A DNA stretch of 64,000 nt from Catenulispora sp. EB89 (GCF_041261445.1 NZ_JBGCCU010000001.1:248001-312000); one strand, 5' to 3'; positions 24,137 through 33,254 are shown, counted from the stretch's first letter. The notes: a model not told the origin generated them from the letters alone. Translations and numbers: made by a program.

Positions 24137-26830
24137 ATGACGAGCGACGGCAGCGGTCTGTGGCATCCGGATCCGCCGCGCGAGGACGACGACCAGCGGC
24201 CGCGCCGGGCCCCGCAGCCCGGCTCAGGCGGACCGCAGAGCAGTGATCCTCGTCACACCCCGGCTCCCGGGCCCGCGCCGCAACAGCCGTGGACCCCGCA
24301 GTCGGAGCCCCGTTTCGACCCGCAGACCGGCCGTCCGCTGCATCCCGACCCGCGGGCCGCGCAGGGCCATCCGGCCGGGCCGCCGCAGCCGGGCCCGCAG
24401 CATCCGGTCCCGCCCGGCGCGCCGCAGCCGAACCAGCCGCTGAACCAGCCGCCTAATCTGCCGCCGCGCCGAGAGCAGTACGCCGGCCCGCAGGCCTCCT
24501 ATCGCGGCGGTCAGCCCCCGCAGGGCGGCGGCGAGCAGTACCCGGGCGCCGGCGCGCCCGGACCGGGGCACCGCCCCGACCCGAGGAGCCCGCAGCAGTT
24601 CGCCGGCCCCCCGCCGGGCCGTCAGCCCGATCCGCGCCAGCCGGATCCGCGCCAGGGCGACCCTCGTCAGCCCGACCCCCGCCAGGGCGCCCCGCGCCCG
24701 GACCAGTTCGGCGGCGCCCCCTCGCACGGCGCCGACCCGCGCCGCGAGCGCTCCGAGTCCTGGCAGCCGGCCCCGCCGAACCAGAACCACGACCCGGGCA
24801 GCCACGGCCGCCGGCCGATCGACGACAGCCGCGCCCTGTTCCGCGACGAGGTCCCGGGCCGCGGCGGCGAGCAGCAGCCGCCGTCCTGGCAGCCCCCGCA
24901 GCAGGAACAGCGCGGCGCGGCGGCGCCGGAGGAGGACTCCGAAGAGCGCGACTGGCGCGACGACTACGAGGACGCGGTCAGCGCCACCCGCTGGGACCTC
25001 TCGCCGATCCCCACGATGACGGTCGCGCCCCGCCGCGCGAACCCCAGCAACCTCGAAGCCCTGATACCACCACGTCGCGGCCGCGTGCAGGGCCCGGCGA
25101 CGCGCGGGCCCGGCGGCCCGGCCGGCACCGGACCCGGGACGCGCGAGGGCGCCCCCTGGGAGCAGGGTGTCCGGGACCGCACCCCGACCGAGGTCCGCCC
25201 GCAGGCCCCGGCCGAGCCCAGCGTCGGCCGCGCCTCGCGGCTGATGGCCCTGGGCACGCTGGCGTCCCGGCTGACCGGCCTGGTCCGGCAGTTCCTACTG
25301 GTGGCCGCAATCGGCACCGCCGACATCGCCAACTCGTACACCATCGGCCTGAACCTGCCGAACATGCTGTACATCCTGATCATCGGCGGTGCGCTGAACG
25401 CCGTCTTCGTGCCGCAGCTGGTGCGCTCGATGCACCGGGACCGGGACGGCGGCTCGGCCTACGCCAGCCGGCTGCTGACGCTGGTCCTGACCGGTGTGCT
25501 CACGCTGACGATCCTGACCGAGATCTTCACCCCACAGCTGGTGGATCTGTTCTCCAGCTTCTCCGGGTCGAACCGGCAGCTGGCGATCGACCTCGGCCGG
25601 ATGTTCATGCCCCAGATCTTCTTCCTGGGCCTGTTCGTGGTGCTCGGCCAGATCCTCAACGCCAAGGGCCGCTTCGGGCCGATGATGTGGACGCCGGTGC
25701 TGACCAACGTCGTGGTCATCGGCTCCACCGGCGCCTACTGGTACATCAACCAGAGCAACGACCTGACCCCCTCGACCATCCCGGCGGCCGACGTCCGGCT
25801 GCTGGGCCTGGGCGTCACGCTGGGCATCGCGGTGCAGGCGCTGGCCCTGCTGCCGTACATCAAGTCCGCCGGCATGAACCTCACGCTGCGCTTCGACTGG
25901 CGCGGCCACGGGCTGGGCAAGGCGGTCACGCTGGCCAAGTGGACCCTGCTGTTCGTGCTGGTGAACCAGATCGGCCTGGCCGTGGTGATGCGCTACGCCT
26001 CCGACGTCGGCAACGACGGCTTCGAGCACTGGGGCGTGGCGGCGTACAACAACGCCTACATGATCTGGGGCCTGCCGCAGGCCCTGATCACCGTCTCGGT
26101 GATCACCGCGCTGCTGCCCCGGATGAGCCGCGCGGCGGTGAAGAACGACCTGGACTCGGTCCGCGAGGACATCTCCTACGGCCTGCGGGTGACCGGCGTC
26201 GCGATAGTCCCGGCGGCGTTCGCCTTCCTGGCGCTGGGCCCGCAGATCGCCGTGGTGCTGTTCAAGCACGGCGGCATGTCGATGGACAACGCGCACATCA
26301 TCGGTTACATGCTGTCGGCGTTCGGACTGGGCCTGATCCCGTTCTCGGCCCAGTTCCTGATGCTGCGCGGCTTCTACGCCTTCGAGGACACCAAGAGCCC
26401 GTTCACCATCAACATCTGGATCTCGGCGGCCAACGTCGCGCTGAGCACGGCGGTGTTCTACGCCCTGAAGGGCGGCGGCAAGGAACGCTGGGCGGTCGTG
26501 GCGATGTGCTCGGTCTACGGCGTCGCCTACTGCATCGGCCTGGCCATCACCGCCCGGAAGCTCAAGAGGCGGCTGCGCGGTCTGGACGGCCAGCGCATCA
26601 TGCAGACCTACACCCGGCTGATCGGGGCCTCCGCGGTCGCCGCCGGCGCCACTTTTATCGTCGCTTTATACGTGAACCGTATGGTCGGTCAGAGTTGGCT
26701 GGGCTCCGCCGTCTCGCTGACGGTCGGCGGCGGCCTGCTCGCGACCCTGTTCGTGCTGTGCGCCCGCTTGATGCACGTGGAAGAAGTCGAGCAGCTGCTC
26801 GGCTCGGTGCGCGCGAAACTGGGGAGGTAG
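24137..26830 (+). CDS. murJ: Lipid II flippase MurJ with long N-terminal extension
   Basis: An 897-aa protein. The MurJ/MviN core starts near residue 360 (RASRLMALGTLASRLTGLVR) and contains about 14 membrane segments. Hallmarks include NLPNMLYILIIGGALNAVFVPQL and FFLGLFVVLGQILNAKGRFG. MurJ flips lipid-linked peptidoglycan precursors across the membrane. The first ~355 residues are predicted disordered: Pro/Gln/Arg-rich with repeats of the type QPDPRQ/GDPRQPDPRQGAP, then an acidic stretch (EEDSEERDWRDDYEDAV). Unlike mycobacterial MviN, the pseudokinase is not fused at the C-terminus but encoded by the next gene. Confidence 0.95.
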   Translation: MTSDGSGLWHPDPPREDDDQRPRRAPQPGSGGPQSSDPRHTPAPGPAPQQPWTPQSEPRFDPQTGRPLHPDPRAAQGHPAGPPQPGPQHPVPPGAPQPNQPLNQPPNLPPRREQYAGPQASYRGGQPPQGGGEQYPGAGAPGPGHRPDPRSPQQFAGPPPGRQPDPRQPDPRQGDPRQPDPRQGAPRPDQFGGAPSHGADPRRERSESWQPAPPNQNHDPGSHGRRPIDDSRALFRDEVPGRGGEQQPPSWQPPQQEQRGAAAPEEDSEERDWRDDYEDAVSATRWDLSPIPTMTVAPRRANPSNLEALIPPRRGRVQGPATRGPGGPAGTGPGTREGAPWEQGVRDRTPTEVRPQAPAEPSVGRASRLMALGTLASRLTGLVRQFLLVAAIGTADIANSYTIGLNLPNMLYILIIGGALNAVFVPQLVRSMHRDRDGGSAYASRLLTLVLTGVLTLTILTEIFTPQLVDLFSSFSGSNRQLAIDLGRMFMPQIFFLGLFVVLGQILNAKGRFGPMMWTPVLTNVVVIGSTGAYWYINQSNDLTPSTIPAADVRLLGLGVTLGIAVQALALLPYIKSAGMNLTLRFDWRGHGLGKAVTLAKWTLLFVLVNQIGLAVVMRYASDVGNDGFEHWGVAAYNNAYMIWGLPQALITVSVITALLPRMSRAAVKNDLDSVREDISYGLRVTGVAIVPAAFAFLALGPQIAVVLFKHGGMSMDNAHIIGYMLSAFGLGLIPFSAQFLMLRGFYAFEDTKSPFTINIWISAANVALSTAVFYALKGGGKERWAVVAMCSVYGVAYCIGLAITARKLKRRLRGLDGQRIMQTYTRLIGASAVAAGATFIVALYVNRMVGQSWLGSAVSLTVGGGLLATLFVLCARLMHVEEVEQLLGSVRAKLGR

Positions 26831-26981
26831 CCGCCTGGCGATTTCGCGGTGTCGACCGGTCTAGAGACGTTTTCCAGAAGCAACCGCCCATGGTTCTTAA
26901 CGGTCTGCACTGATGAGGGTCGGACAACGCGCCACGAGGACGGCACGAAACCTAATACCATGAGGCGGGGATGACGAGACC

Positions 26982-28763
26982 ATGCCACAGAGCATGCACG
27001 GACCAGGGAGTCATGTGGCAGCCGCGGACCAGACCACCGATCCGGACGGCGGACTCGGCGCGGACGCCGAGGCGCTGATCCTGTCACTCGGCGTTACCGT
27101 GGGCGACCGGCTCGACGGCCGGTACCGCCTGGACCGAGTCCTGCACACCACGGGCCCGGCCATCACCTGGCTCGCCACCGACGAGAAGCTGAACCGGCCC
27201 AACCGCATCCACCTGCTGCGCTCGGACCAGCCGCGGGCCGAGGCCTTCATGGCCGCCGCCCGCGCCGCCGCCGCGATGGCCGACAACCACTTCGTGCAGG
27301 TCCTGGACGCGGTCCCCGACGACGGCCTCTACTACGTCATCACCGAGTGGCTGCACGACGGACACACCCTGGGCGAGGTGCTCAGCGGCGGCCCGGTCCC
27401 GGTCACCGAGGCCGTGCGGATCACCACCGAGCTGGCCCGGGCCATCACCGAGGCCCACGACCAGGGCCTGGCCCACCTGCGGCTGTCCCCCAAGACCGTG
27501 CTGCGCACCGACACCGGCGAGGTGAAGATCCTCGACCTGTGCCTGGCCGCGGCGCTGACCGGCACCGTCTCGCGCGACCCGCTGGGCACCGACCTGAGCG
27601 CCATCGGCGAGCTGGCCTACGCGCTGCTCACCGGCCGGCGGCCGCAGCAGCCCGAGCCGGTCCCGCCGAGCGAGCTGCGCTCCGAGGTGACCCCGCAGCT
27701 CGACGACGTGATCCTGCGCATCCTCGGCGACGGCCCGGCCGGCCCGCAGTACCAGACCCCGACCGAGGTCGCCGACGCCCTGGCCCAGCTGCCGCGCCCG
27801 CGCTACGAGGCTCCGCTGCCCTCGACCCCGCAGACCGCGCCGCTGCGCCACCAGCAGACCACGGTCATGCCGGCCATGCCCGCCGGCGCGGCCCGGACCA
27901 CGGCGATGCCGCAGGTCGCCCCGAGCTACCAGCCGGCGCCGCCGCGCCCGACCGCGCACGGCGCGCCGGCGCGGCCCGGCTCCTACGACGAGGACGAGTA
28001 CCGTCCGCGCGGCGGGGGCTCCGGCGCCGGCCACGGCGGGTCGCGGGGCAGCGACCACGGCGGCGGAGGCGGCGGCCGCAACAGCTCGGCGCTGATCGGC
28101 GTCGGCGCTCTGGCCGCGGTGGTCGCGGTCGCACTGCTGGCCTACACGATGTTCAGCGGCAGCGGCAGCGGCAGCAAGGGCAACCAGAACGCCGGCAACA
28201 CGAGCACGTCGAACTCCCAGGCCGCCACCACGGGTTCCAGCCAGGCCGCCCCTTCGGCGGGCGTCACGGCCGCTTCGGTGTCGGTCTACGACGAGGACAA
28301 CGGCAAGGAGGGCGCCGGCTACCTGGTCGGCGGCCAGATCAGCGACAAGGGCTGGATCACCAACCAGTACTGCGGGCCCAACCCGACGCACAGCGGCGAC
28401 CCGAAGAGCACCGGACTGATCTTCGACCTGGGCTCGGTCAAGACCATCACGTCGGCGACGGTGACCATCGGCACCGCTGGCGCGGCCATGGAGATGCAGG
28501 CGGCCGACGCCTCCGTCACCCAGGTGCCCGCCCTGGTCCCGGGCAGCGCGCCGGCCGGCTTCAAGTCGATCGCGACCGCCGACGCCGGCGGCACCACGGT
28601 CACGCTGAAGGCCGCCTCCCCGGTGAGCACCCGCTTCGTACTGATCTGGTTCAACAAGTCGCTGCCGGCGGTTCCGAATCCGGACAAGACCATAACTTGT
28701 GCCAAGGACAGCGGGAACCGCTACGGCGACTCCATCATGTCCGTGAAGTTCAACGCCTCCTGA
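26982..28763 (+). CDS. Transmembrane pseudokinase (MviN-type partner)
   Basis: A 593-aa protein. A Ser/Thr-kinase-like domain spans about 40-275 but key residues are gone: no Lys where the ATP-binding Lys should be (NRPNRIHLLR, 71-80), HLRLSP at 165-170 in place of HRDLxPxN, and DLC at 185-187 in place of DFG. A low-complexity linker follows, then a membrane segment (about 368-390). The C-terminal exported region resembles a discoidin-like sugar-binding fold (GLIFDLGSVKTITSATVTIG). In mycobacteria the same three parts form the C-terminus of MviN, which PknB phosphorylates to recruit FhaA; a similar regulatory role on MurJ is inferred. The 151-bp gap before it likely holds a promoter. Confidence 0.85.
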   Translation: MPQSMHGPGSHVAAADQTTDPDGGLGADAEALILSLGVTVGDRLDGRYRLDRVLHTTGPAITWLATDEKLNRPNRIHLLRSDQPRAEAFMAAARAAAAMADNHFVQVLDAVPDDGLYYVITEWLHDGHTLGEVLSGGPVPVTEAVRITTELARAITEAHDQGLAHLRLSPKTVLRTDTGEVKILDLCLAAALTGTVSRDPLGTDLSAIGELAYALLTGRRPQQPEPVPPSELRSEVTPQLDDVILRILGDGPAGPQYQTPTEVADALAQLPRPRYEAPLPSTPQTAPLRHQQTTVMPAMPAGAARTTAMPQVAPSYQPAPPRPTAHGAPARPGSYDEDEYRPRGGGSGAGHGGSRGSDHGGGGGGRNSSALIGVGALAAVVAVALLAYTMFSGSGSGSKGNQNAGNTSTSNSQAATTGSSQAAPSAGVTAASVSVYDEDNGKEGAGYLVGGQISDKGWITNQYCGPNPTHSGDPKSTGLIFDLGSVKTITSATVTIGTAGAAMEMQAADASVTQVPALVPGSAPAGFKSIATADAGGTTVTLKAASPVSTRFVLIWFNKSLPAVPNPDKTITCAKDSGNRYGDSIMSVKFNAS

Positions 28764-28773
28764 CCTGGCCGCC

Positions 28774-29451
28774 ATGCCTCCCCAGGGTGCCGACCTCACC
28801 CAGCTCGACGACCGGGCCCTGCTGGCCCGGCACGTCGAGGGGGACGGTGACGCCTTCGGCGAGATCTTCCGCCGGCACCGCGACCGGCTCTGGGCGGTCG
28901 CGCTGCGCACAATGGGAGAACCGGAGGACGCCGCCGACGCGCTGCAGGACGCGATGATCTCGGCGTACCGCGCCGCCGGCTCGTTCCGCGGCGACTCCGC
29001 GGTCACCACCTGGCTGCACCGGGTCGTGGTGAACGCCTGCCTGGACCGGATGCGGCGGCGCGGCAGCCGACCGACGGTCCCGCTGCCGGAGGTGGAGACC
29101 GAGTACGCGCGGCCGACGGTCACCGACGACATCACCAACACCGACCTGCGCCTGGCCCTGGAATCGGCGCTGGCGACCCTGCCGGACGAGCAGCGGGTGG
29201 CGCTGGTCCTGGTCGACGTCGAGGGCTACAGCGTGGACGAGACGGCCCGCGCCCTCGGAGTGGCCCCGGGGACCGTCAAGAGCCGCTGCGCGCGGGCCCG
29301 GGCGAAGCTGCTGCCGCTCCTGAGACATCTCCGCGAGGGAAACCCGACGGAATCTCCGGGGAACACCGCGGCGACCGGGAACCAAGGAGCCGCGGCCCGC
29401 GTCAAAGTTGCGACGCCGCAAGATCGCCGGGAAGGAGGCACGGCCGGATGA
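28774..29451 (+). CDS. sigM: ECF sigma factor SigM-like
   Basis: A 225-aa sigma factor. Region 2 is GDAFGEIFRRHRDRLWAVAL to DALQDAMISAYRAAGSFRG and region 4 is LPDEQRVALVLVDVEGYSVD, then RALGVAPGTVKSRCARARAK. The C-terminal tail is poorly conserved. The position between the pseudokinase and trxB, followed by an overlapping anti-sigma gene, matches mycobacterial sigM-rsmA. The ATG lies 10 bp after the pseudokinase stop, so it is probably also transcribed from upstream. Confidence 0.92.
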   Translation: MPPQGADLTQLDDRALLARHVEGDGDAFGEIFRRHRDRLWAVALRTMGEPEDAADALQDAMISAYRAAGSFRGDSAVTTWLHRVVVNACLDRMRRRGSRPTVPLPEVETEYARPTVTDDITNTDLRLALESALATLPDEQRVALVLVDVEGYSVDETARALGVAPGTVKSRCARARAKLLPLLRHLREGNPTESPGNTAATGNQGAAARVKVATPQDRREGGTAG

Positions 29452-30326
29452 TGACCGATCCCGCCGCTTCCCGTCCCGGGACACATTTGGACCCCGACCA
29501 GATGGCGGACCTGGTCGAAGGACTTCTCGACGCCACCGCGGCCGACGAGGCGCGGACGCACCTGGCCTCGTGCCCGCTTTGCTCCGCCGACTTCGCGCTG
29601 ATCAGCGGGGAAGCAGACCTGGGCGAACTTACCGGCCTGGGTGAACCGGCCGGTCTAGGCGGACTGCTGCCTCCGATGCCGATCCCCCAGGACGTCATGG
29701 CCCGCGTCGAGGCCGCGCTGTATCGCGAGCCGCCGCTGGGCACCCCCGCGGCGGCCCCTGCCGCGGCCGCCGCTCCGCCGCGCCGTCGGCAGTTCCGCAT
29801 GGCCCTCGGAAGTCTGGCCGGTGCCGCGCTCGTGATCGCAGGCGGTGTCGGAGTGGTCACAGCACTGAACAACGGGACCGGTTCCTCGAAGGACAGCAGC
29901 AGTAGCGCCGCCGGAAACGCCGCGGGGCCCGACGCCGACGGCTCGCACGCCGCCGGCCAGGTTCCCGGCGCGCAGTCGCAGGTCGGCGGCGCGGAACCCG
30001 GCACGAGCCAGGACAACAGCCCGGGCTTCTCGGGCAATATGAGCATCGCTCAGCAAGCCGAGGCCCTGCTCAGCCAGCACCTGATGACCCCGGCCAACGG
30101 GACTGGGCAGTCCGCCAGACCCGACTGCCCGCCGCCGGAGGTGCCGGCCGGCACGAAGTTGATCACCAGTGCCCAGACCGAGTACCAGGGCAAGCCGGCG
30201 TGGCTGCTGCTCTATCCGCGGCCCGGCAGCGCGACGCTCGTCGAGGTCTACGTCGTCTACGTGGATGCGTGCACTTCGGGCAATCCCGGGCAATCCGTCG
30301 ACCATGTCGAGATCACGCGCCCTTAA
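29448..30326 (+). CDS. Zinc-type anti-sigma factor for SigM
   Basis: A 292-aa protein overlapping sigM by 4 bp (ATGA). The anti-sigma zinc motif H-x3-C-x2-C is present (His38, Cys42, Cys45 in THLASCPLCSADF). A membrane segment lies at about 117-138 (LGSLAGAALVIAGGVGVVTA). The exported C-terminal domain of about 150 residues has two Cys (DCPPPEVPAG; VDACTSGN). It should hold SigM inactive at the membrane. The syntenic mycobacterial gene is rsmA; this protein is larger. Confidence 0.88.
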   Translation: MMTDPAASRPGTHLDPDQMADLVEGLLDATAADEARTHLASCPLCSADFALISGEADLGELTGLGEPAGLGGLLPPMPIPQDVMARVEAALYREPPLGTPAAAPAAAAAPPRRRQFRMALGSLAGAALVIAGGVGVVTALNNGTGSSKDSSSSAAGNAAGPDADGSHAAGQVPGAQSQVGGAEPGTSQDNSPGFSGNMSIAQQAEALLSQHLMTPANGTGQSARPDCPPPEVPAGTKLITSAQTEYQGKPAWLLLYPRPGSATLVEVYVVYVDACTSGNPGQSVDHVEITRP

Positions 30327-30359
30327 CACTGCGCGAGAAACCGCTCACGTGGCACAGCC

Positions 30360-30386
30360 GGGAATGCATCTTGCCTAGGATCGGTT
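30360..30386 (+). promoter_or_regulatory. SigR-type promoter for trxB-trxA
   Basis: GGGAAT (30360-30365), an 18-bp spacer, then GTT (30384-30386) exactly fits the streptomycete SigR (thiol-oxidative stress) consensus GGGAAT-N18/19-GTT, known to drive trxBA. It lies about 50 bp before the GTG of trxB. It also argues against a TTG start at 30385. Confidence 0.75.
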
Positions 30387-30438
30387 GAGCCAACCGGCAC
30401 TGAAGCTGCCCCCCAGGAATTCGAGAGGCCAGGCTCAC

Positions 30439-31392
30439 GTGAGCGAGATCCGTAACGTCATCATCATCGGTTCCGGACCCGCCGGGTACACCGCGGCGGT
30501 CTATACCGCGCGCGCGGGCCTGAATCCGCTGGTGTTCGCCGGTTCCGTGACCGCCGGCGGCGCGCTGATGAACACCACCGAGGTGGAGAACTTCCCGGGC
30601 TTCCCCGAGGGGATCATGGGCCCGGACCTCATGGACAACATGCAGAAGCAGGCCGAGCGCTTCGGCGCCGAGCTCGTCTTCGACGACGTCACCGCGGTCG
30701 ACCTGGCCGGACCGATAAAGAAGGTCACCGACTCGGCGGGGACCGTGCACGAGGCGCACACCGTCATCGTCTCGACCGGCTCGGCGTACAAGGAGCTGGG
30801 CCTGCCGGACGAGAAGCGGCTCAGCGGCAAGGGCGTCTCCTGGTGCGCCACCTGTGACGGCTTCTTCTTCAAGGGCCAAGACATCATCGTGGTCGGCGGC
30901 GGCGACACCGCCATGGAGGAGGCGCTGTTCCTCACCCGCTTCGGGCAGACCGTCACCGTCGTGCACCGCCGCGACGAGCTGCGGGCGTCCAAGGTGATGC
31001 AGGACCGGGCCTTCGCCAACCCGAAGATCTCCTTCGTCTGGGACTCCGAGGTCGTCGCCATCGAGGGCGACACCCACGTGACCGGGGTCAAGCTGCGCAA
31101 CCTCAAGACCGGCGAGGAGACGCTGCGGCCGGCCGGCGCGCTGTTCGTGGCGATCGGCCACCTGCCCCGCACCGAGCTGTTCCGCGGGGTGCTGGACCTC
31201 GACGACGAGGGCTACATCAAGGTGGAGTCGCCGACCACCCGCACCAGCCTCCCGGCCGTGTACGCGGCCGGCGACGTGGTCGACCACACCTATCGGCAGG
31301 CCATCACCGCGGCCGGCACCGGCTGTGCCGCCGCGCTGGACGCCGAGAAGCACCTGTCGGAGCTGGCGCACCACCAGCCCGTCACCGTCTGA
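30439..31392 (+). CDS. trxB: Thioredoxin-disulfide reductase
   Basis: A 317-aa FAD enzyme that uses NADPH to reduce thioredoxin. The FAD motif is [20 protein letters not shown] (8-27), the redox-active pair is Cys136/Cys139 in [10 protein letters not shown], the NADPH motif is [15 protein letters not shown], and the second FAD contact is VYAAGDVVD. The GTG at 30439 gives the normal length. It is followed after 75 bp by trxA, with a parS-like inverted repeat between them, and preceded by a SigR-type promoter. Confidence 0.96.
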   Translation: MSEIRNVIIIGSGPAGYTAAVYTARAGLNPLVFAGSVTAGGALMNTTEVENFPGFPEGIMGPDLMDNMQKQAERFGAELVFDDVTAVDLAGPIKKVTDSAGTVHEAHTVIVSTGSAYKELGLPDEKRLSGKGVSWCATCDGFFFKGQDIIVVGGGDTAMEEALFLTRFGQTVTVVHRRDELRASKVMQDRAFANPKISFVWDSEVVAIEGDTHVTGVKLRNLKTGEETLRPAGALFVAIGHLPRTELFRGVLDLDDEGYIKVESPTTRTSLPAVYAAGDVVDHTYRQAITAAGTGCAAALDAEKHLSELAHHQPVTV

Positions 31393-31396
31393 CTCG

Positions 31397-31434
31397 GTTT
31401 CCCGTGAAACATCGGGCGATGTTTCACGGGAAAC
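31397..31434. repeat. parS-like pair in inverted arrangement
   Basis: GTTTCCCGTGAAAC (31397-31410) and GTTTCACGGGAAAC (31421-31434) face each other. Together with ATCG/CGAT they form an exact 18-bp-arm inverted repeat around GG, starting 5 bp after the trxB stop. It may act both as a ParB site pair and as a hairpin in the trxB-trxA transcript. Confidence 0.8.
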
Positions 31435-31467
31435 ACGCCACCCCGGATTACACATGAGGAGCACACC

Positions 31468-31794
31468 ATGGGCGACATCCGCCAAGTGACCGACGCGACC
31501 TTCGAGGCGGAGGTCCTGAAGAACGACAAGCCGGTGCTGGTCGACTTCTGGGCCCCGTGGTGCGGCCCGTGCCGCCAGGTGGCCCCGGTCCTGGAGGCGA
31601 TCTACGCCGAGCACGGCGACAAGATCGACATCGTCAAGCTGAACACCGACGAGAACCCGCTGACCCAGGCGAAGTACGGCGTCCGGTCGATCCCGACGCT
31701 CAACGTCTACCGCGGCGGCGAGGTCGTGAAGACCATCGTCGGCGCCAAGCCGAAGGCTCTGCTGCTCAAGGACCTGGCGGACTACGTCGCCTGA
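31468..31794 (+). CDS. trxA: Thioredoxin
   Basis: A 108-aa thioredoxin with the active site WCGPC at 31-35 (FWAPWCGPCRQVAP) and the cis-Pro loop VRSIPTLNVYRGGE. It is reduced by the TrxB encoded upstream and supplies electrons to cytosolic thiol enzymes. ATG with GAGGAG upstream. It is syntenic with mycobacterial trxC and ends at a strong terminator (31814-31839). Confidence 0.97.
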   Translation: MGDIRQVTDATFEAEVLKNDKPVLVDFWAPWCGPCRQVAPVLEAIYAEHGDKIDIVKLNTDENPLTQAKYGVRSIPTLNVYRGGEVVKTIVGAKPKALLLKDLADYVA

Positions 31795-31813
31795 TCCAGT
31801 AGGGACCTGGTCA

Positions 31814-31839
31814 AAGGGGCGGTCTTTGGACCGCCCCTT
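31814..31839 (+). terminator. trxA terminator
   Basis: AAGGGGCGGTC (31814-31824) pairs exactly with GACCGCCCCTT (31829-31839) around TTTG, 20 bp past the trxA stop, followed by a short TTT. Confidence 0.85.
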
Positions 31840-31886
31840 CGGCTTTGCGCAGGACACGAGTGACAGAGTGCGTAGGGTAGAGGACC

Positions 31887-33029
31887 GTGACCACTGAACC
31901 GACCTACCGCCGCGGCGACTCCGGGCCCGCGGTGGCCGCGATCCGTGAACGCCTGGCCCGGCTCGGCCTGATCGACGCGGGGGCCATCCCCGCCCAGGGC
32001 GAGCCGGTCTTCGACGAGGCGGTGGAGACCGCGGTCCGCCATTTCCAGCAGACCCGCCGCACCACGGTCGACGGCGTGGTCACCCCCGGGACGATGCGTC
32101 TGCTGGAGGAGGCGTCCTGGCGCCTCGGCGACCGCGACCTGATCCCGGCCGACGAGCCCCCGTTCGGCGACGATGTGGCCGAGCTGCAGCGGTCGCTGCT
32201 CACCCTCGGGTTCGACTGCGGACGGGTCAACGGGGCCTACGACCCCATCACGGTGACCGCCGTCCGCGAGTTCCAGCGCAACGTCGGGCTCGCCGCGACC
32301 GGGGTCACCGACCTGCCGACGGTCCAGGCGCTGAACCGCTTGAACCGCCGCATGGCGCACGGCGGCCTGCTGCACGCGATGCGCGAATCAGAAGCCATCC
32401 AGAGCGCCGGGCCGGCACTGCCCGGCAAGACCCTGGTCCTGGACCCCGGCCACGGCGGCCCGGACACCGGGGTCAGCGCCGGCGGGCTGATCGAGGCCGA
32501 GGTGGTCTTCGACATCGCCGACCGGGTCAAGACCCGGCTGGAGAAGCTGAGCGTCACGACCTACCTGTCGCACGGCCCCGGCGGCAGCCCGGACGACCGG
32601 CGGCGCGCCGAGAAGGCCAACGAGCTCGGCGCGGATCTGCTCATCTCGCTGCACTGCGACGCCCACACGAACCCGGCGGCCTCCGGCGTCGCGGCGTTCT
32701 ACTACGGCAACGACCGCTTCGGCCACAGCTCCCCCACCGGCGAGCGGTTCGCGGGCCTGGTTCAGCGCGAGGTCACCGCCCGCACGGGGCTGGCGAACCT
32801 GGGCACCCACGGCATGACGTGGGACGTGCTGCGCTACACGCAGATGCCGGCGGTGCGGATCGAGCTCGGCTACCTCACCAGCCCGCACGACGCCGCGCTG
32901 CTCGCCTCGCAGCGGTTCCGCGAGTCGTGTGCCGACGCCATAGTGGTCGCGGTCCAGCGGCTGTACCTGCCGCCGGAGTCGGACGCTCCGACCGGGGTGC
33001 TGCGGCTGGCGGAGCTGCGCTCGCACTGA
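31887..33029 (+). CDS. cwlM: N-acetylmuramoyl-L-alanine amidase-like protein, CwlM type
   Basis: A 380-aa protein starting with GTG. Two peptidoglycan-binding repeats (about 8-75 and 92-150) precede an Amidase_3 domain (about 180-365). Zinc ligands and catalytic Glu are visible: His189 (LDPGHGGPD), Glu203 or Glu205 (GGLIEAEVV), His256 (SLHCDAH) and Glu326 (RIELGYLTSPHD). There is no signal peptide or membrane segment. In mycobacteria the cytosolic CwlM, encoded at the same place, activates MurA after PknB phosphorylation rather than cutting the wall. The retained zinc residues here leave catalysis possible. Confidence 0.93.
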   Translation: MTTEPTYRRGDSGPAVAAIRERLARLGLIDAGAIPAQGEPVFDEAVETAVRHFQQTRRTTVDGVVTPGTMRLLEEASWRLGDRDLIPADEPPFGDDVAELQRSLLTLGFDCGRVNGAYDPITVTAVREFQRNVGLAATGVTDLPTVQALNRLNRRMAHGGLLHAMRESEAIQSAGPALPGKTLVLDPGHGGPDTGVSAGGLIEAEVVFDIADRVKTRLEKLSVTTYLSHGPGGSPDDRRRAEKANELGADLLISLHCDAHTNPAASGVAAFYYGNDRFGHSSPTGERFAGLVQREVTARTGLANLGTHGMTWDVLRYTQMPAVRIELGYLTSPHDAALLASQRFRESCADAIVVAVQRLYLPPESDAPTGVLRLAELRSH

Positions 33030-33070
33030 GCGGCTGGTGACGGGTCCGATCGAGTATCGAGCGAACCGGT

Positions 33071-33102
33071 CGCCGGGACCGTCGGAATCGGCGGTCCCGG
33101 CG
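33071..33102 (+). terminator. cwlM terminator hairpin
   Basis: CGCCGGGACCG (33071-33081) pairs exactly with CGGTCCCGGCG (33092-33102) with a 10-nt loop, 42 bp beyond the cwlM stop. Confidence 0.65.
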
Positions 33103-33125
33103 AGCGCGGCGGTCCGGACGGCGAT

Positions 33126-33195
33126 GTTTCACGGGAAACCACACCCGGATCACGCCCGGATCATGACGGCCCGGTGGCGATGTTTCACGGGAAAC
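33126..33195 (+). repeat. Two parS-like sites in direct orientation
   Basis: GTTTCACGGGAAAC occurs at 33126-33139 and 33182-33195, both preceded by CGAT and followed by C, 56 bp apart. They lie between the cwlM terminator and the DUF371-like gene. They differ from palindromic parS at one core base. Confidence 0.85.
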
Positions 33196-33254
33196 CGCGC
33201 CCCGCCGTCCGCTCGCCGCGGGCCGCCTCGCGATCGCGCCCCTACCCTGGAACC

